From: Streptomyces sp. A1136
GTDB lineage: Bacteria; Actinomycetota; Actinomycetes; Streptomycetales; Streptomycetaceae
Length of the DNA: 64,000 bases
Reading direction: 5' to 3'
Assembly (NCBI RefSeq): GCF_004795055.1
Contig: NZ_SSBJ01000005.1
Span: 186,001 to 250,000 of the forward strand
Under the pieces are notes generated by a model. The model did not search any database. It was not told where the DNA came from and was given only the letters and a program-made list of their open reading frames with translations. The translations under genes were made by a program, and so were the position numbers. This document shows, in pieces, positions 62,323-64,000 of this stretch (position 1 is its first letter; each line of letters begins with the position of its first letter).

Positions 62323-64000
62323 TCAGGAAGGTGTGGGGACGGCGTCCGAGAGGGACAACGCGTGGATCCGGTCGGGGGAGCCGGGGCGGGCGTAGTACCA
62401 GCCCTGGGCGGTGTCGCAGCCGAGCTCGCGAAGCTGGGCCGCCTGGACACCGGTCTCCACGCCCTCGACGGTGACGGCGAGTTCGAGGCTGTGGGCCAGC
62501 GCGACGATGCCCTGCACGATCTTGACGTCGACGGGGTTGGCCGGCTGCTGCTGCATCCCCTGTGTGAACGAGCGGTCCAGCTTGAGGACGCTGACCGGCA
62601 GGCGACGCAAGTTGGCCAGGTTGGAATAGCCGGTGCCGAAGTCGTCCAGGGCGATGTCCACGCCCAGGGCCGCGAGTCGGCGCAGCGGTTCGAGGAGTTC
62701 GTCGTCGGCGCCGATCAGCGCCGACTCGGTGACCTCAAGGCACAGCGCGCCCGGGGCGAGACCGGAGGCCTCCAGGACGCGGACGGTGTCGGCGACCAGC
62801 CCGGGGTGGTGCAGTTGCGTCGGCGAGAGGTTGACGTTGACGCGCAGCGCGGAGCCGCCGTGTCGGCTCTGCCAGGTGCAGGCCTGGCGCACGGACTCCT
62901 CCAGGACCCAGCGGCCGAGCGGGACGATCAGTCCCGTGCGCTCGGCGAGCGGGATGAAGCGGTCCGGGCCCAGCACCCCGTACTGCGGGTGCGACCAGCG
63001 CACCAGCGCCTCCGCGCCGTGCACGCTGCCGTCGTGCATGTGCACCAGCGGTTGGTACTCGATGAAGAACTCGCCGCGTTCCAGGGCCGCGGGCAGCGCG
63101 TTGGTCAGGCCGTGCCGGGTGATGGCGCGGGCGTCGGCCTCCTCGTCGGCGAACTCGAACCGGTTGCCGCCCGCCGCCTTGGCCCGGTACATCGTGATGT
63201 CGGCGCTGCGCAGCACCTCCGCCGGGGTCCGTTCGCCCGCCGGTCCCTCGACGATGCCGATGCTGCCCCGGACCGTCAGCTCCCGGCCCTCCAGCCGGAT
63301 CGGGGTCGACAGCGCGGACAGGACCCGGACCGCCATTTCGGTGGCCTTCTCCTCGGTGTCGGAGCCGGTGGTCAGTGCCACGAACTCGTCACCGCCGAGC
63401 CGCGCGACGACCTCGCCCGGTCCCGTCGCGCAGCTCTGGAGCCGATCGGCCACCTCCACCAGCAGCCGGTCGCCCGCGGAGTGGCCCAGGCTGTCGTTGA
63501 CCGCCTTGAACCCGTCCAGGTCCAGGTAGCAGAGGCCGAAGCGGGGGCCGCCGGCCCCGCTGAGGGCCTTCTCCAGCCGCTCGAAGAAGAGCGTGCGGTT
63601 GGGCAGGCCGGTCAGGGCGTCGTGGGTGGCCTCGTAGCGCAGCCGCAGGTTCAGCAGCCGGCGTTCGGTGGTGTCCTCCATCAGGGCCAGCTGGTACTGC
63701 GGGCGCCCTTCGGGGTCGCGCAGCAGCGACACCGTCAGGTTGGTCCACAAGACGGTCCCGTCGTTGCGGTAGTAGGGCTTCTCCACCCGGTAGTGCTCGC
63801 GTTCGCCACGGACCAGTTCGCCGTACATCCGCCAGACGTGCGGGGTGTCGTCGGGGTGGCCCCACTCGCTGACGTTGCGGCTGCGGACGTGCCCTTCGAG
63901 GCCGCCGAACATCTGGAGCAGCGTGTCGTTGACCTCCAGCACGTTGCCTTCCAGGTCGGCGATGCCGATGCCGATGGCGGCCCCCTCGAAGACGGCCCGG
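62323..64000 (-). CDS. rmdA: PAS-GGDEF-EAL c-di-GMP enzyme (5' end cut by window edge)
   Basis: The visible 559 codons encode, from the edge inward: a PAS segment (AVFEGAAIGIGIADLEGNVL, then a PAC tail ending LALMEDTTERR), a GGDEF domain with intact RLGGDEFVAL and THDALTGLPNR, and an EAL domain with GAEALVRW and LDDFGTGYSN. Such proteins make or break c-di-GMP; with both motifs intact the direction is not decided by sequence. The neighbourhood (sdhCAB, LysR, then this gene) and domain order match my recollection of the S. coelicolor rmdA locus, so the symbol is a moderate call. Confidence 0.85.
   Translation of the reverse strand, partial: RAVFEGAAIGIGIADLEGNVLEVNDTLLQMFGGLEGHVRSRNVSEWGHPDDTPHVWRMYGELVRGEREHYRVEKPYYRNDGTVLWTNLTVSLLRDPEGRPQYQLALMEDTTERRLLNLRLRYEATHDALTGLPNRTLFFERLEKALSGAGGPRFGLCYLDLDGFKAVNDSLGHSAGDRLLVEVADRLQSCATGPGEVVARLGGDEFVALTTGSDTEEKATEMAVRVLSALSTPIRLEGRELTVRGSIGIVEGPAGERTPAEVLRSADITMYRAKAAGGNRFEFADEEADARAITRHGLTNALPAALERGEFFIEYQPLVHMHDGSVHGAEALVRWSHPQYGVLGPDRFIPLAERTGLIVPLGRWVLEESVRQACTWQSRHGGSALRVNVNLSPTQLHHPGLVADTVRVLEASGLAPGALCLEVTESALIGADDELLEPLRRLAALGVDIALDDFGTGYSNLANLRRLPVSVLKLDRSFTQGMQQQPANPVDVKIVQGIVALAHSLELAVTVEGVETGVQAAQLRELGCDTAQGWYYARPGSPDRIHALSLSDAVPTPS

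Overview
The window is very GC-rich chromosomal DNA with strong G/C bias at third codon positions, few introns of AT-rich sequence, many GTG/TTG starts, ATGA/GTGA stop-start overlaps and several apparently leaderless genes. Gene content (ergothioneine operon, DUF6230/DUF6114 proteins, SHOCT proteins, a PAS-GGDEF-EAL protein beside a three-subunit succinate dehydrogenase and its LysR regulator) points to Streptomyces or a close relative. No rRNA, tRNA, CRISPR, transposase or prophage gene was seen.

1-12.7 kb (minus strand): one end of a nonribosomal-peptide cluster. A dimodular NRPS (C-A-T-C-A-T-TE, adenylation pockets reading as Thr-like and Ser-like) is followed by an argininosuccinate-lyase-like enzyme, a GHMP kinase of the threonine-kinase type and a cysteine-synthase-like PLP enzyme fused to an ATP-grasp domain that runs off the left edge. 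Together they look like a route from threonine to 2,3-diaminobutyrate feeding a peptide assembly line.

12.7-33 kb: mostly ordinary chromosome. DUF6325 and SHOCT proteins, a YihY/BrkB membrane protein, an MFS exporter, a coiled-coil membrane protein, DUF2252, a diacylglycerol-kinase-fold protein, pirin, a TPR protein, an RlmG-like methyltransferase, a MerR regulator, a three-gene DUF6230-DUF6114-secreted protein operon, DUF2087, a metallophosphodiesterase, a flavin disulfide reductase, thioredoxin, and an aldehyde dehydrogenase, thiolase and LacI regulator group.

34-38.7 kb: an unsettled region. A LacI-type operator precedes a decayed MFS gene, then comes a frameshifted alpha/beta hydrolase. 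A two-gene cassette (DUF6194 and a regulator with two MerR domains) lies between long inverted repeats, followed by a PadR/SnoaL-like divergent pair with a palindromic operator and a MazF-like protein.

38.7-55 kb: a secreted beta-helix protein, a PARG-like (TIGR02452) gene divergent from the ergothioneine operon egtABCD, an ornithine-lipid pair (olsB-olsA) whose last gene overlaps egtD antiparallel, an orphan sugar-binding lipoprotein with a DasR-like site, dodecin, an HAD phosphatase, a luciferase-like oxidoreductase, a UvrA paralogue and a secreted GH20 hexosaminidase.

55-64 kb: a histidine-phosphatase lipoprotein, sdhCAB with a divergent LysR regulator and LysR box, a TetR regulator divergent from an FAD monooxygenase, and a partial c-di-GMP enzyme resembling RmdA at the right edge.
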